From: Pleurocapsa sp. PCC 7327 | Lineage (GTDB): Bacteria; Cyanobacteriota; Cyanobacteriia; Cyanobacteriales; Microcystaceae | Assembly: GCF_000317025.1 (NCBI RefSeq) | Contig: NC_019689.1 | Location: 4,759,501 to 4,823,500, forward strand | DNA length: 64,000 nt | Reading direction: 5' to 3' | In this document: piece after piece, positions 8,950 through 17,452 of the stretch | How positions within the stretch are numbered: the stretch's first letter is position 1 | Layout: each line of letters opens with the position of its first letter | Notes under the pieces: generated by a model | Told to the model about the DNA's origin: nothing | The model's database searches: none | Seen by the model: only the letters and a program-made list of their open reading frames with translations | Made by a program: the position numbers and the translations under genes

Positions 8950-9987
8950 ATGCGCTACAAACTGCTAGGTCACAGCGGACTGCGAGTTTCTGAACTTTGT
9001 TTGGGAACCATGACTTTTGGTGAAGACTGGGGATGGGGAGGTTCCTACGACGAGAGTCGCAAAATCTTCGATCTCTTTGCTGAAGCAGGTGGAAATTTCC
9101 TTGACACTGCCAATTTATATACCAATGGCACGAGTGAAAAATATGTCGGCGAATTCGTTGCTGCTGACCGAGAAAAGTGGGTCGTCGCGACAAAATATTC
9201 CCTTAATACCGGACAAGGCGAAGTTAATGCAGGTGGCAACCACCGGAAAAATATGGTGCAGTCAGTCGAAGCTAGTTTGAAGCGTCTGAGGATGGAATAC
9301 ATCGACTTGCTATGGCTGCACGCTTGGGATTTTACCACGCCCGTTGAAGAAGTCATGCGAGCGTTTGACGATTTAGTCAGAGCCGGAAAAGTTCTCTACA
9401 TCGGCGTTTCCGACACGCCTGCTTGGATTATTTCCCAAGCTAACACCATTGCCACGCTGCGCGGTTGGACTCCTTTTGTCGGTTTGCAGATCGAATATTC
9501 CTTGAGAGAACGCACGCCAGAGCGAGATTTACTGCCGATGGCGCGTGCCTTCGATATCGGAGTGACGGCATGGAGTCCCCTTGGTGGAGGCGTTTTGACA
9601 GGTAAATACAATCGTCCTGCCGATGAGTCTGGAGAAACCGGACGACTCAGCGATCCAATGTTTAAAATTAGCGAACGGGATTTGAAAATTGCAGAAACAG
9701 TTGTCAGCATCGCTAACGAACTAGGACGATCGCCCGCTCAAGTGGCTCTCAACTGGCTGCGGCAACAACCTGGCGACATCATTCCTATCATCGGTTCGCG
9801 CAAGGTTTCTCAGATCCAAGATAACCTGGCTTGTCTGGATTTTCAATTGAGTCCAGAACAGATGCAACGGTTGGATGAAGTCAGCGAGATCGAACTCGGT
9901 TTCCCCCATGATTTCTTGAAGAGTCCGATGGTTCAAGATTTCGCTTTTGCTGGATCGCTGGCAAAGATTGACTATCGTCGATTATAG
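8950..9987 (+). CDS. Aldo/keto reductase
   Basis: An NADPH-dependent oxidoreductase with a TIM-barrel fold. The AKR tetrad region is visible: Asp in GGNFLDTANLYTNG with Tyr of the same segment, Lys in WVVATKYSLN, and His in LLWLHAWD. The cofactor part IPIIGSRKVSQIQDNL is near the C-terminus. The length is about 345 residues. The substrate is unknown; many bacterial homologues are named after yajO/tas-like enzymes. Two ATGs lie six bases apart. The second (MRYKLLGHSGLRV) has GAGGTG at better spacing and matches the usual family start. Confidence 0.93.
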   Translation: MRYKLLGHSGLRVSELCLGTMTFGEDWGWGGSYDESRKIFDLFAEAGGNFLDTANLYTNGTSEKYVGEFVAADREKWVVATKYSLNTGQGEVNAGGNHRKNMVQSVEASLKRLRMEYIDLLWLHAWDFTTPVEEVMRAFDDLVRAGKVLYIGVSDTPAWIISQANTIATLRGWTPFVGLQIEYSLRERTPERDLLPMARAFDIGVTAWSPLGGGVLTGKYNRPADESGETGRLSDPMFKISERDLKIAETVVSIANELGRSPAQVALNWLRQQPGDIIPIIGSRKVSQIQDNLACLDFQLSPEQMQRLDEVSEIELGFPHDFLKSPMVQDFAFAGSLAKIDYRRL

Positions 9988-10529
9988 GGAGCAAAGTAAA
10001 CATTAAAATCTCACCAAGAAATCAATTTCTTGGCTAAGAGCGTAAGTCCATTAAATAACAGGGCGATATTTGGGAACTCTAAACAGAGAGTTCTTTTGTA
10101 TCGTTCATGTCGCGTCTCAACCGGAAAGCTTGGAAAATCCTGCGTGCCGAGATGGAAAAATGTACTGCTAGCGATCGCATCGTAGGAGAGGCATGGATCG
10201 TAACTACACAGAAGCGATCGATCGCCAACGTCGAACAAGCAAAACAATTAATCCCTCGATCGCAACTATGTCATCGCTCAGTTACAAAATCGCAAAAGAA
10301 TTATTGGCTTCTCAATCGCAAAAGAATTATTGGCTTCAGCACGGCAAAGACAGAAACAGTTAGAGTAATCTCCCAAATGCAATTTAGATAAATTATTACG
10401 TTTTTTTGCTATGTAGTACTTATTTTTTTAAGTATTATAAAAGTTTAAATTCACTCACTCCAAAACAACTTACTATGGCTCGCAAATCATAAATTTTCGA
10501 TGGCTAAATCGTTATTGGAGAAAAAAATA
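9988..10529. other. Gene-poor 540-bp spacer with hairpin and 26-bp tandem duplication
   Basis: It holds a perfect hairpin CCAAGAAA-TCAA-TTTCTTGG (10014-10033), which could terminate the aldo/keto reductase transcript, and a direct duplication with 26-bp period (AATCGCAAAAGAATTATTGGCTTC at 10287-10310 and 10313-10336). Short open frames cross it. None is convincing, because the duplication shifts frame and the codon use is unlike the neighbours. Confidence 0.6.
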
Positions 10530-10652
10530 ATGACAGAAAAATCTAATACAGATACAATTCCTTCAGGAGTAGTCGTTCTAGTGCTGGTTTTAGCCTTTAT
10601 TCTTTTACTTTCAGGAGTTCTTTATTCACTTTCTGCTGTTGGTACGATTTAA
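10530..10652 (+). CDS. Single-span small membrane protein (40 aa)
   Basis: A short ORF of 40 residues that starts MTEKSNTDTIPSG and continues into a strongly hydrophobic helix VVVLVLVLAFILLLSGVLYS, ending LSAVGTI. The ATG has GGAG nine bases upstream. The AT-rich region around it contains no better frame. The layout (short polar N-terminus and one helix) resembles small subunits of membrane complexes in cyanobacteria, but I could not match it to Psb, Pet or Ndh small subunits. Function unknown. Confidence 0.6.
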   Translation: MTEKSNTDTIPSGVVVLVLVLAFILLLSGVLYSLSAVGTI

Positions 10653-10699
10653 GCGAAAAAATAGTTGAGTTTTTGTAGATTGAAGACGATCGCTTTATG

Positions 10700-10732
10700 A
10701 TTGAAGGATAGACAATTATTTTATCCTTCAAT
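10700..10732 (+). terminator. Stem-loop after the small membrane protein gene
   Basis: ATTGAAGGATA (10700-10710) pairs with TATCCTTCAAT (10722-10732) over 11 bp, about 50 bases after the stop codon. There is no strong T-run, so it may be a processing or stability element rather than a terminator. Confidence 0.4.
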
Positions 10733-10769
10733 TAATTATATTCTTGATGCGATTAAACGAGGCAAAATA

Positions 10770-10805
10770 AGAGACGCAGCGATCGCGTCTCTAACAATTT
10801 TTTAG
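10770..10805. terminator. Probable bidirectional intrinsic terminator
   Basis: The stem AGAGACGC/GCGTCTCT (10770-10777 with 10785-10792), with a seven-base loop, is followed on the plus strand by AACAATTTTTT. On the minus strand it is followed by TATTTTG. It lies between the convergent small membrane protein gene and the DUF3386 gene, where a shared terminator is expected. Confidence 0.65.
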
Positions 10806-10824
10806 GAGCCAAACAGAAATTTAA

Positions 10825-11478
10825 CTATACTACGGCAGGTTCGAGCAACTTGACATTAGAAAAACCGAATTCTCTGGTCACTGTTTGACCGTTTTCTTCG
10901 GTTTGGATAACTCGGCTAGTCAAGATGTAATATTTGCCGATTTTTTCGTAATTGTCTTCAAACTCGCTTCGTCCCGCTTTGACTTCGCCCGTCTTGGAGT
11001 CTCGGTAGATAGAATCGTAGCGATGGGAGAGATAACCTTCTCCCGTATCGTGGCTGCTAAAAGTATCGATCGTCACGACAACCCCGTGAATGTGGCGATG
11101 GACGTGACAAACTTCATTATTGCGAACCTTATAGCGATCGCCTTGCGACTTCCCGCCAACCAGAATTTCTACTGCCCCAGTTTCATCGGTATCGCCGTAG
11201 CTAAATGTATTTTTGCCATGAGTCTCTTCAAAGGTTCGGCGGATGCGGTGGATGGCGGTTTCCCATAACTGTCCGTGAATTTCTTTTTTCGCCTGTTCGT
11301 CCGCTACCTCGAATACTTCACCACTCAAGTCTGGATTGACGCGAACTTTACCGCGAAAAACCTCGTCTCCTCGCCTGAAGGTGACATCAGCCGTGTATCC
11401 GGGGAAATTTTTCTCCCAAGTATAGCGGTTTTCATAGGCGGCGCGAAATAGATCGCGGGCTTCGATTCTTTCAGTCAT
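10825..11478 (-). CDS. DUF3386 family protein
   Basis: 217 residues, a full-length member of a cyanobacteria/plastid-lineage family of unknown function. The recognisable N-terminus is EARDLFRAAYENRYTWEKNF, followed by GYTADVTFRRGDEVFRGKVRV. The rest is beta-rich with conserved RVIQTEENGQTVTREFGFS near the end. No signal peptide or membrane helix is present, so it is probably cytosolic. ATG start with GGAG upstream (rc of CTCTCCTT). It appears monocistronic. Confidence 0.88.
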   Translation of the reverse strand: MTERIEARDLFRAAYENRYTWEKNFPGYTADVTFRRGDEVFRGKVRVNPDLSGEVFEVADEQAKKEIHGQLWETAIHRIRRTFEETHGKNTFSYGDTDETGAVEILVGGKSQGDRYKVRNNEVCHVHRHIHGVVVTIDTFSSHDTGEGYLSHRYDSIYRDSKTGEVKAGRSEFEDNYEKIGKYYILTSRVIQTEENGQTVTREFGFSNVKLLEPAVV

Positions 11479-11558
11479 GCGACTCTCCTTACTTTACTAT
11501 CTCTAGTTTGACCGATCGAGCTACTTAGAAAAACTATTAGCAGTTTTCACTTTTTCTT

Positions 11559-12833
11559 TTAAGTTTTTGGAGCGACGATCGCGCCCATAAATACAATAGT
11601 TCCCGTTTGCTCGTCTCGAATTGCGCAGAAGAAAGGGCGTTCGACAACCATTGAAAACGGGTTGCTAGGATCGGCCGAGGTAACTTGCATGCCAGCGGAA
11701 GTGACAGCCGAAGCTTCAGTCCCCTCTTCATTAACTTCTACCAAAGTTTTGTGTTTGACGCGATCGACCCTCACCGGTTCGGAAGTCAGAGCAGTAAATT
11801 CGGCTTTGGTGCCGTCGAACATTGTCTTCATCCCTAAAGCAGCCAGAGCATTTTTAAGTTCGATTTCGTATTCGAGCTTAAAGCGGGGAATTTTTACTAC
11901 TCCTTTTTGATTTTGAAACTGAGATAGCCATTGATTCCAATTTTGAGCGTTTAACTGTCCTAAAAAAGCATTCAAGTTACTGTTCTGTTTGGGCAGAAAA
12001 ACGTACAAGCTCAATCGTCCGCTACCGTAGGGCAAGCTAACTGCTTGAAATTGTTGGTTTTCGTAATAGCGATAATTCCCCTGACGATACATCAGGGGAT
12101 GCTGTTTGGATGTCCCGTCGGAAAGATAAAACGGCTGTTGGGCAGTCTGAGTTTTATCAAACGGCTTTGTCCAGGTACCTTTGAAATAAATGGCATTAAT
12201 TAAAAACATTGCGTCGTCGGGGTTGATGCGATCGACAATCTGAGCGATTTTGCCTTGCGTACTTTCTTCTACCCAAAGATTAATGATTCCTACTGCGTCG
12301 GGACTGGCAAAATCTAAGTTGGTGACTTGTGCCTGGTAGAATTGCCGAGTGTTTTTGAGAAATTGATGTCGAAAGGAAAAGCCCTGTCTTGCCCACAGAG
12401 AATTGGCGATGGAGAGCTGGACTTTGGTATCGGCGTTTTGCAAAGATCCGCGTAAAGATTGATTGGCAGCATTAATGGCTCCGAGATCTATCCCACCCAA
12501 AGCCATTGCCGTTGACATTTCCTGTTGGGTTGCGCCGCTTGCGCCATTGTAGAGCATCGATAGAGCGATCGCGACGCTAGCAGGCGAGAAAAAGACATTT
12601 TGATTTTTACTGGTTTTGACCATTTCTGAGAATAGCCTAAAGCCAAATTGGGTATTGGCACTGACCAGTTTTCCGTTGGGATTGGCTTGCTTGGGGGCTA
12701 GGGCCATGTCGCTAAATTTGAAGGAGGAATCGGGGTGGGTAGCTAGAGCCATGTTGTTTAGGCGGGAACTCAATCCGATCGAAAACGTTAATAAAGTTAT
12801 CGTCCAAGTCGCGATCGCCGTTTTTTGTTTCAT
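11559..12833 (-). CDS. Secreted serpin (serine protease inhibitor family)
   Basis: About 424 residues with an N-terminal signal-like helix (MKQKTAIATWTITLLTFSIG). Serpin landmarks are LFSEMVKTSKNQNVFFSPAS near the start, NAIYFKGTWTKPFD (breach region), DRVKHKTLVEVNEEGTEASA (hinge) and VERPFFCAIRDEQTGTIVFM at the C-terminus. The hinge has the small-residue pattern EEGTEASAV, which predicts a working inhibitor rather than a non-inhibitory serpin. Counting from Gly as P15 puts P1-P1' at about Thr-Ser (MQVTSAD). An upstream in-frame TTG would add seven residues. The ATG at 12833 gives a clean signal peptide. The target protease is unknown. Confidence 0.94.
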   Translation of the reverse strand: MKQKTAIATWTITLLTFSIGLSSRLNNMALATHPDSSFKFSDMALAPKQANPNGKLVSANTQFGFRLFSEMVKTSKNQNVFFSPASVAIALSMLYNGASGATQQEMSTAMALGGIDLGAINAANQSLRGSLQNADTKVQLSIANSLWARQGFSFRHQFLKNTRQFYQAQVTNLDFASPDAVGIINLWVEESTQGKIAQIVDRINPDDAMFLINAIYFKGTWTKPFDKTQTAQQPFYLSDGTSKQHPLMYRQGNYRYYENQQFQAVSLPYGSGRLSLYVFLPKQNSNLNAFLGQLNAQNWNQWLSQFQNQKGVVKIPRFKLEYEIELKNALAALGMKTMFDGTKAEFTALTSEPVRVDRVKHKTLVEVNEEGTEASAVTSAGMQVTSADPSNPFSMVVERPFFCAIRDEQTGTIVFMGAIVAPKT

Positions 12834-13075
12834 CGGGGGGGTTTTAAGTTGCAATATTGTTCGCTATCTCAATAATGACGCTATGGGGTAACTTTCTGAC
12901 GAGAGGCTACCTTAGCAAACCTTGCCTAAGTTGGCATTTTGTCGAAAAATTCACGAAGTTAGAGGAGGACGCGATGGGACGGCGGAGTATCTCTAACCCG
13001 TACTGAAGCTATACTCGATCGCGACTCAATTCAATCGTAAACTGTTAGGAGGAAGCAACGGAGGTTATCGAAACT

Positions 13076-13768
13076 GTGAACTTACCGGACATTATTCAAA
13101 AAGGCGGGCCAGCTATGTGGCCCTTGCTGTTTTTATCTATTCTGGCGCTCAGTACCATTCTCGAACGCCTTTGGTTTTGGGCAAGAATGCTTCTCAAAGA
13201 AGGAGAGGTTTCTACTCGCATTCTCGAAACCGCAGCCCGCAATTGGGATCTGGCATCCAAGGTCGCGCGGGAAAACCGCAAACATCCAATCGGAGAATTG
13301 CTCTATGCGCCCCTACGCCTTTCCGAACCCGACCCAGATGTTTTTCATCTGGCGCTAGAAGCTGCCGCTGACGAACAGCTAGCCACAATGCGACGGGGAG
13401 ATAAGATCTTAGAAGCAACGATTGCCATTGCTCCTCTGCTGGGGCTGCTCGGTACGGTATTGGGTCTGATTTATTCTTTAGGGGACCTACGGATTGGCGA
13501 CTTGGGAACGGCTTCTACAGCTGATGTTCCCATCGGTATCGGTCAAGCTTTGTATTCCACGGCAGCAGGGCTGATCGTTGCCATTTTCAGTTTGATCTTT
13601 TATCGACTCTTTCAAGCCTTTTGGTCCAATCAAGTAAGAGTGTTTCGCAAAGCCGCAAGCGAGTTGGAATTAATTTATCGGCAGCGCTGGATGGAGATCC
13701 AGGAGCAATCTTATGCTTTCGATGTCAATGATGTTAATCTGGAAACGTCAGACCCCCTCGATAGCTAA
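13076..13768 (+). CDS. exbB: MotA/TolQ/ExbB proton channel family protein
   Basis: 230 residues, with three transmembrane helices: about 14-30 ([19 protein letters not shown]), 125-150 ([18 protein letters not shown]) and 165-190 ([20 protein letters not shown]). The conserved core [17 protein letters not shown], and the third-helix Thr that faces the channel, are present. With ExbD it forms an inner-membrane proton-driven motor that energises outer-membrane transport or envelope functions. GTG start with GGAGGAAG upstream. The exbD gene follows after 39 bases, so the two form an operon. Confidence 0.93.
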   Translation: MNLPDIIQKGGPAMWPLLFLSILALSTILERLWFWARMLLKEGEVSTRILETAARNWDLASKVARENRKHPIGELLYAPLRLSEPDPDVFHLALEAAADEQLATMRRGDKILEATIAIAPLLGLLGTVLGLIYSLGDLRIGDLGTASTADVPIGIGQALYSTAAGLIVAIFSLIFYRLFQAFWSNQVRVFRKAASELELIYRQRWMEIQEQSYAFDVNDVNLETSDPLDS

Positions 13769-13807
13769 GATATAAGGCAATATCTATAGACGATATTCTA
13801 AGAGCGA

Positions 13808-14503
13808 ATGAAAGAATCACATTCTCGAACAAACGCGAGCCGTACTGGGGCTACCCCAATAGCCTTACGTTACTTTAGGCTGTGGCACGATCGCACGGAT
13901 AATCAAGAGGTACGGATTGAAATCGTACCGCTAATTGACGTTGTTTTTTGTATCTTAATCTTCTTTATTTTGGCTGCTGTTAGTTTTTCTCGCCAGCAAG
14001 CGATCGGCTTAGATTTACCCAAAGCCAGTACCGGCAAGCCTCAGATGCGAGAAATGCTAGTCGTCAGCCTCGACGATTTGGGACAAGTCTATGTCGAACA
14101 ACAACTCGTGACTAGCAATCAGCTGTTTCAAGCCCTCAAAAACTATCATCAGTATAATCCCAACGGATTAATAGTTCTTCACGCCTCCAGAAATGCTAGC
14201 TACAACGAAGTGGTTCGAGTCTTGGACATGCTGCGGGAGGTAGGCGGCAATCGCGTGGCGCTAGCGACTTTACCTGGTGAATCGGAAGCATCGGAAGCAA
14301 TACAAGGAAATTTGACTCCTAACTTCAACAACAACTTGCCTTCGGGAACGAATTTGCCCGGAGGTTCTCCCTATTCTCTGCCGCCGAACTTGCCTCCTTC
14401 TACGCCCAATTCTGGGTTGGGCAACTCTCAATCCAATCCCTATGCTCCCTCCGTTCCTAGCTTACCCAGTCCCCCCAATACGACTCACGGCAGAAACAAT
14501 TAA
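13808..14503 (+). CDS. exbD: ExbD/TolR family biopolymer transport protein
   Basis: 231 residues with one N-terminal membrane helix (about 43-62). The key channel Asp is in IEIVPLIDVVFCILIFFIL, the family signature. The periplasmic domain follows (to about residue 150: VVSLDDLGQVYVEQQ, LHASRNASYNEVVRVLDML). The last 75 residues are an Asn/Pro/Gly/Ser-rich low-complexity tail (PSTPNSGLGNSQSNPY), longer than in E. coli ExbD and probably disordered in the periplasm. It is the partner of the upstream ExbB. Confidence 0.93.
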   Translation: MKESHSRTNASRTGATPIALRYFRLWHDRTDNQEVRIEIVPLIDVVFCILIFFILAAVSFSRQQAIGLDLPKASTGKPQMREMLVVSLDDLGQVYVEQQLVTSNQLFQALKNYHQYNPNGLIVLHASRNASYNEVVRVLDMLREVGGNRVALATLPGESEASEAIQGNLTPNFNNNLPSGTNLPGGSPYSLPPNLPPSTPNSGLGNSQSNPYAPSVPSLPSPPNTTHGRNN

Positions 14504-14528
14504 TTTGGGAGCCGGGGAAAAACAGTCG

Positions 14529-14909
14529 CTAAGAATTGATCCGACAAGCCAGTAATTGTTCTTCTAAAGCAGCAATGCGATTGTAGGCAGCCGTCAACTG
14601 GGCTGTCAGCCGTCGGATCTGAATATCCGAGGACAAGGTTTGCCCGCTTTCGGAATTGAGACGGAGTCGCTCTTCGCCATCATCAACGAGAATATCTTTG
14701 TGATCCGTCAGCGACTGAAAGTGTCCGTTAGTTTGAGATAACGAACTTCTGAGAGAATTTTTGCTCGGAAAATTCGCCAGTTCGTTCTCTGGCAATTGTT
14801 GCCTCTCCAGAATTAGAGTAGAGATGCGATCGCTAATGCGTTCGACAAGTTCGTGCAGTCGATCGACTTTACGATCTAGATCGAAAATTTGTTGTTGTAG
14901 CGTATCCAT
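14529..14909 (-). CDS. Small coiled-coil protein
   Basis: 126 residues, function unknown. The N-terminus (MDTLQQQIFDLDRKVDRLHE) and the C-terminus (RRLTAQLTAAYNRIAALEEQ) are heptad-rich coiled coils, separated by a polar Ser/Asn linker at about 45-90. No membrane segment is present. It is convergent with exbD (25-base gap). Such short paired-helix proteins are common in cyanobacteria and usually unannotated. Confidence 0.65.
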   Translation of the reverse strand: MDTLQQQIFDLDRKVDRLHELVERISDRISTLILERQQLPENELANFPSKNSLRSSLSQTNGHFQSLTDHKDILVDDGEERLRLNSESGQTLSSDIQIRRLTAQLTAAYNRIAALEEQLLACRINS

Positions 14910-15242
14910 AAAATTACCTGGCTATATTAAGTTCTTTGTTTCCCATCCTATGAGCATCACAAAAAAAACTGATAGGATTCCCGATTCATTTAACTATTGC
15001 TTCACCACTCTTAATTAAAGGCTTCAAATTCTATGGAAATCAGTCGTATTCTTCGATCGTTTTTGGCAATTAACTGCCAACGGAGTTTTTGGAGTTATTG
15101 AAGAAGAACGGGAATTTTGCTTATATAGCAATAATGGTCAAAATATATTTATTTTTTCGCTTTTTTCAACGCATAACCGCTTTGTTGTCTGGCAATTTAC
15201 CAAGTGTTTTTTTGAGTAGTAAAAATCGATCGCATTGGGTCT
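14910..15242. other. 333-bp AT-rich spacer, no convincing gene
   Basis: It lies between divergent genes and should contain both promoters. One plus-strand frame from about 15015 to 15218 is open for 60-odd codons (GVFGVIEEEREFCLYSNN in part), but it has no usable start codon or ribosome site. It could be a relic. I could not assign any regulatory site. Confidence 0.4.
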
Positions 15243-16442
15243 ATGCTTAGCCGTCGCTCCTTTTTAGTCGGTACGGGAACAATAGCACTCGCGCAATGCT
15301 TGGCTGGATGTAACAATCGGCAAACAGCCTTGCAAATTTTGCTGCTACAAGGAACTATCCCGCCGCAGCTAATTGGGTCATTTCATGGGCAAATAGATCG
15401 CGAAAAAGCATTTTCCTTCAAACCAGAGGCTCAACTCAAAGATCTCTTTGATTTGCTAAGAATTTGGCAGCAAAAACCTCAAAATCAGTCAGCGTGGTAC
15501 GATAGAATGCCTGTGATTGGCAAGGAGACACCTACTAGCGCCGATTTAGTAACTTTGGGGGACTATTGGCTGGAGAAGGCAATTGTTGAACAATTAATTC
15601 GACCGTTAAATGTCAACGATCTAACCGGATGGCAGCGATTACCTACTCGCTGGCAGGCATTGGTAAGGCGAAACGAGCAAGGGATGCCCGACGAACGAGG
15701 TCAAATTTGGGGCGCGCCCTATCGTTGGGGCAGCACTCTGATTGCCTATCGCCAGGAGGAGTTTGAGAAGTTAGGTTGGTTGCCCACGGATTGGGGAGAT
15801 TTGTGGCGAGAGGAATTGCGCGATCGCATTTCTCTTTTAGACCAACCGCGAGAAGTTATCGGTCTGACGCTCAAAAAACTCAAGCATTCCTACAACAGCC
15901 AAGATTTGAACAAAATTCCCAACCTAAAATCGGAGCTATTGTCGCTGCACCGACAGGTAAAATTCTACAGTTCAGATCGCTATCTCCAGCCTTTGATTTT
16001 AGGCGACACTTGGCTTGCCGTGGGGTGGTCTAGCGATATCCTCGCCCTAACAGAGCGCTATCGAACTATTAAAGCAGTCATTCCGCGATCGGGTACCTCT
16101 CTTTGGGCAGATATATGGGTACAGCCTGCCTCTGTACAAGAAACTAGCGATCGCACTTCTCTATTAAAGCAGTGGATTGATTTCTGTTGGCAAACTCAGT
16201 CAGCCAATCAAATTTCTCTGTTTACCAATGCTGCCTCCCCAATCGTACTCAACCTTAAAGCCGACGAATTGTCTAAAGACATCCGTAAAAATCCTTTGCT
16301 GCTAATCGAACCTCAAATTTTAGACAAGTGCGAGTTTCTCTATCCCCTTCCCGCTCAAGTCCAGAAGGAATACGAGACTCTCTGGCGGCAGGTGCGGGAG
16401 ACTGGAAGACAAGGAGACAGGGGATCGGGCAAATCTGACTGA
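15243..16442 (+). CDS. Extracellular solute-binding lipoprotein
   Basis: 399 residues. The N-terminus MLSRRSFLVGTGTIALAQCL begins with a twin-Arg-like SRRSF motif and runs to the lipobox LAGC, so the mature protein starts at about Cys23 as a lipoprotein. The body resembles the periplasmic binding proteins of polyamine/iron-type ABC transporters (TPTSADLVTLGDYWLEKAI; WGAPYRWGSTLIAYRQEEF; GWSSDILALTERY). The ligand is unknown. No permease or ATPase gene is adjacent, so it is an orphan. The ATG is weakly supported by a ribosome site. Confidence 0.85.
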   Translation: MLSRRSFLVGTGTIALAQCLAGCNNRQTALQILLLQGTIPPQLIGSFHGQIDREKAFSFKPEAQLKDLFDLLRIWQQKPQNQSAWYDRMPVIGKETPTSADLVTLGDYWLEKAIVEQLIRPLNVNDLTGWQRLPTRWQALVRRNEQGMPDERGQIWGAPYRWGSTLIAYRQEEFEKLGWLPTDWGDLWREELRDRISLLDQPREVIGLTLKKLKHSYNSQDLNKIPNLKSELLSLHRQVKFYSSDRYLQPLILGDTWLAVGWSSDILALTERYRTIKAVIPRSGTSLWADIWVQPASVQETSDRTSLLKQWIDFCWQTQSANQISLFTNAASPIVLNLKADELSKDIRKNPLLLIEPQILDKCEFLYPLPAQVQKEYETLWRQVRETGRQGDRGSGKSD

Positions 16443-16453
16443 TAACGATATTA

Positions 16454-16475
16454 GTAGTGCGAGCATCTTGCTCGC
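16454..16475. repeat. GTAGTGCGAGCATCTTGCTCGC hairpin
   Basis: GCGAGCA-TCT-TGCTCGC forms a perfect 7-bp stem just after the binding-protein stop codon. Relatives lie at 22276-22297 and 48736-48758. The stem bases differ between copies but remain paired. Confidence 0.7.
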
Positions 16476-16550
16476 GAAGTGCTTAAAAGCAAGCAAGACG
16501 CAAAGAGCCAAGAAGCTTTCGCGATCGCAAATATCAATTAAAATTACTGC

Positions 16551-17143
16551 ATGGTGCCGAAACCCAATCGCCAATTAGAAACTTTTTGTGCTACAGATCG
16601 TCATTCTTGGCGAGAATGGTTGGAGAGAAACCATCGCACCTCTGTCGGTGCATGGCTAATCTACTACAAAGTAAAAAGTGGAAAGCCGAGCGTTCGATAT
16701 AGCGAAGCGGTAAAAGAAGCCTTATGCTTTGGCTGGATTGACAGTAAAGTCAAATCCCTCGATCGAGAACGCTATATGCAAGTATTTACACCCCGAAAAC
16801 CAAAAAGCGTCTGGTCAAAATTAAATAAATAAGCAATATATTGAAGAACTTATAGAACAAGGGTTGATGACTGAGGCTGGTCTTGAAAAAATTGAGGCGG
16901 CAAAACAAGATGACTCGTGGAACGAGTTAGATGCGCTCGAAGCGTTAATTATTCCGGCAGACTTAAAGCAAGCCTTAGAAGCTAACAAAACCGCTAACAG
17001 GTATTTTGAGGCATTGAGTAACTCATCGAAAAAAAAATATACTCTTTTGGATTGAAAGTGCTAAACGTCCGCAGACGAGGTTGAAAAGAATTGAGCAAAC
17101 CATAAACTCGGCAGCGCAGAACCAAAATCCATTGACACGATGA
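16551..17143 (+). pseudogene. YdeI/OmpD-associated family protein, broken by two frameshifts
   Basis: Three consecutive reading-frame segments together make a normal YdeI-family protein of about 197 residues. Segment 1 (16551-16826) reads FCATDRHSWREWLERNHRTS and ALCFGWIDSKVKS, ending KSVWSKLNK. A 4-bp tandem duplication (AAATAAAT at 16823-16830) shifts the frame. Segment 2 carries QYIEELIEQGL and ANKTANRYFEALS. A run of nine A (17029-17037) shifts again; with eight A it would read SKKNILFWIESAKRPQTR, the family's classic C-terminus, to the TGA at 17141-17143. It is either a pseudogene or affected by sequence error. The intact family is linked to stress or bacteriocin tolerance, but the biochemistry is unclear. 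Confidence 0.85.
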
Positions 17144-17160
17144 CAGCGATCGCAACTTCT

Positions 17161-17397
17161 TCAGAAATTTTGCGATCGCGACTCAAGGTAATCTTGATAA
17201 TAGGTTTGCAGCAAGTTTTCCAATTGCTCTTGGGGGCAGCACTCGATTAGCGCTTCAAAAGCCTCTAGCAATTTTGCCGCACTGTCTCCCAAAAACGGAC
17301 TCAATCCCCAAACATCCTGTACCCAGTCCTGTGGGTTTTCCTCCTCAAAAATCAAACGTTCTAGGAGCTGCTTTGCTTCTGCTTTCGAGATCGACAT
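17161..17397 (-). CDS. Small conserved cyanobacterial protein
   Basis: 78 residues, acidic and helical (MSISKAEAKQLLERLIFEEE; SPFLGDSAAKLLEAFEALIE). No known domain, signal or membrane helix. It is upstream of nothing obvious on its strand and downstream of the ClC gene (55-base gap), with which it may share a transcript. Function unknown. Confidence 0.6.
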   Translation of the reverse strand: MSISKAEAKQLLERLIFEEENPQDWVQDVWGLSPFLGDSAAKLLEAFEALIECCPQEQLENLLQTYYQDYLESRSQNF

Positions 17398-17452
17398 AGC
17401 GCTTATCCGTTGCTAGAGAAAAAGGCTTTCGTAGTGGTATCCTATCAAATCC

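Noticed and set aside
10107-10391. 94-codon plus-strand ORF in the aldo/keto reductase spacer
   Set aside because: It crosses a 26-bp tandem duplication that is not a multiple of three. It lacks a good ribosome site and its composition is not gene-like.
13076-14503. MotAB flagellar motor
   Set aside because: The sizes, the helix pattern and the short ExbD-type Asp helix fit ExbB/ExbD. There is no OmpA-like peptidoglycan-binding domain.
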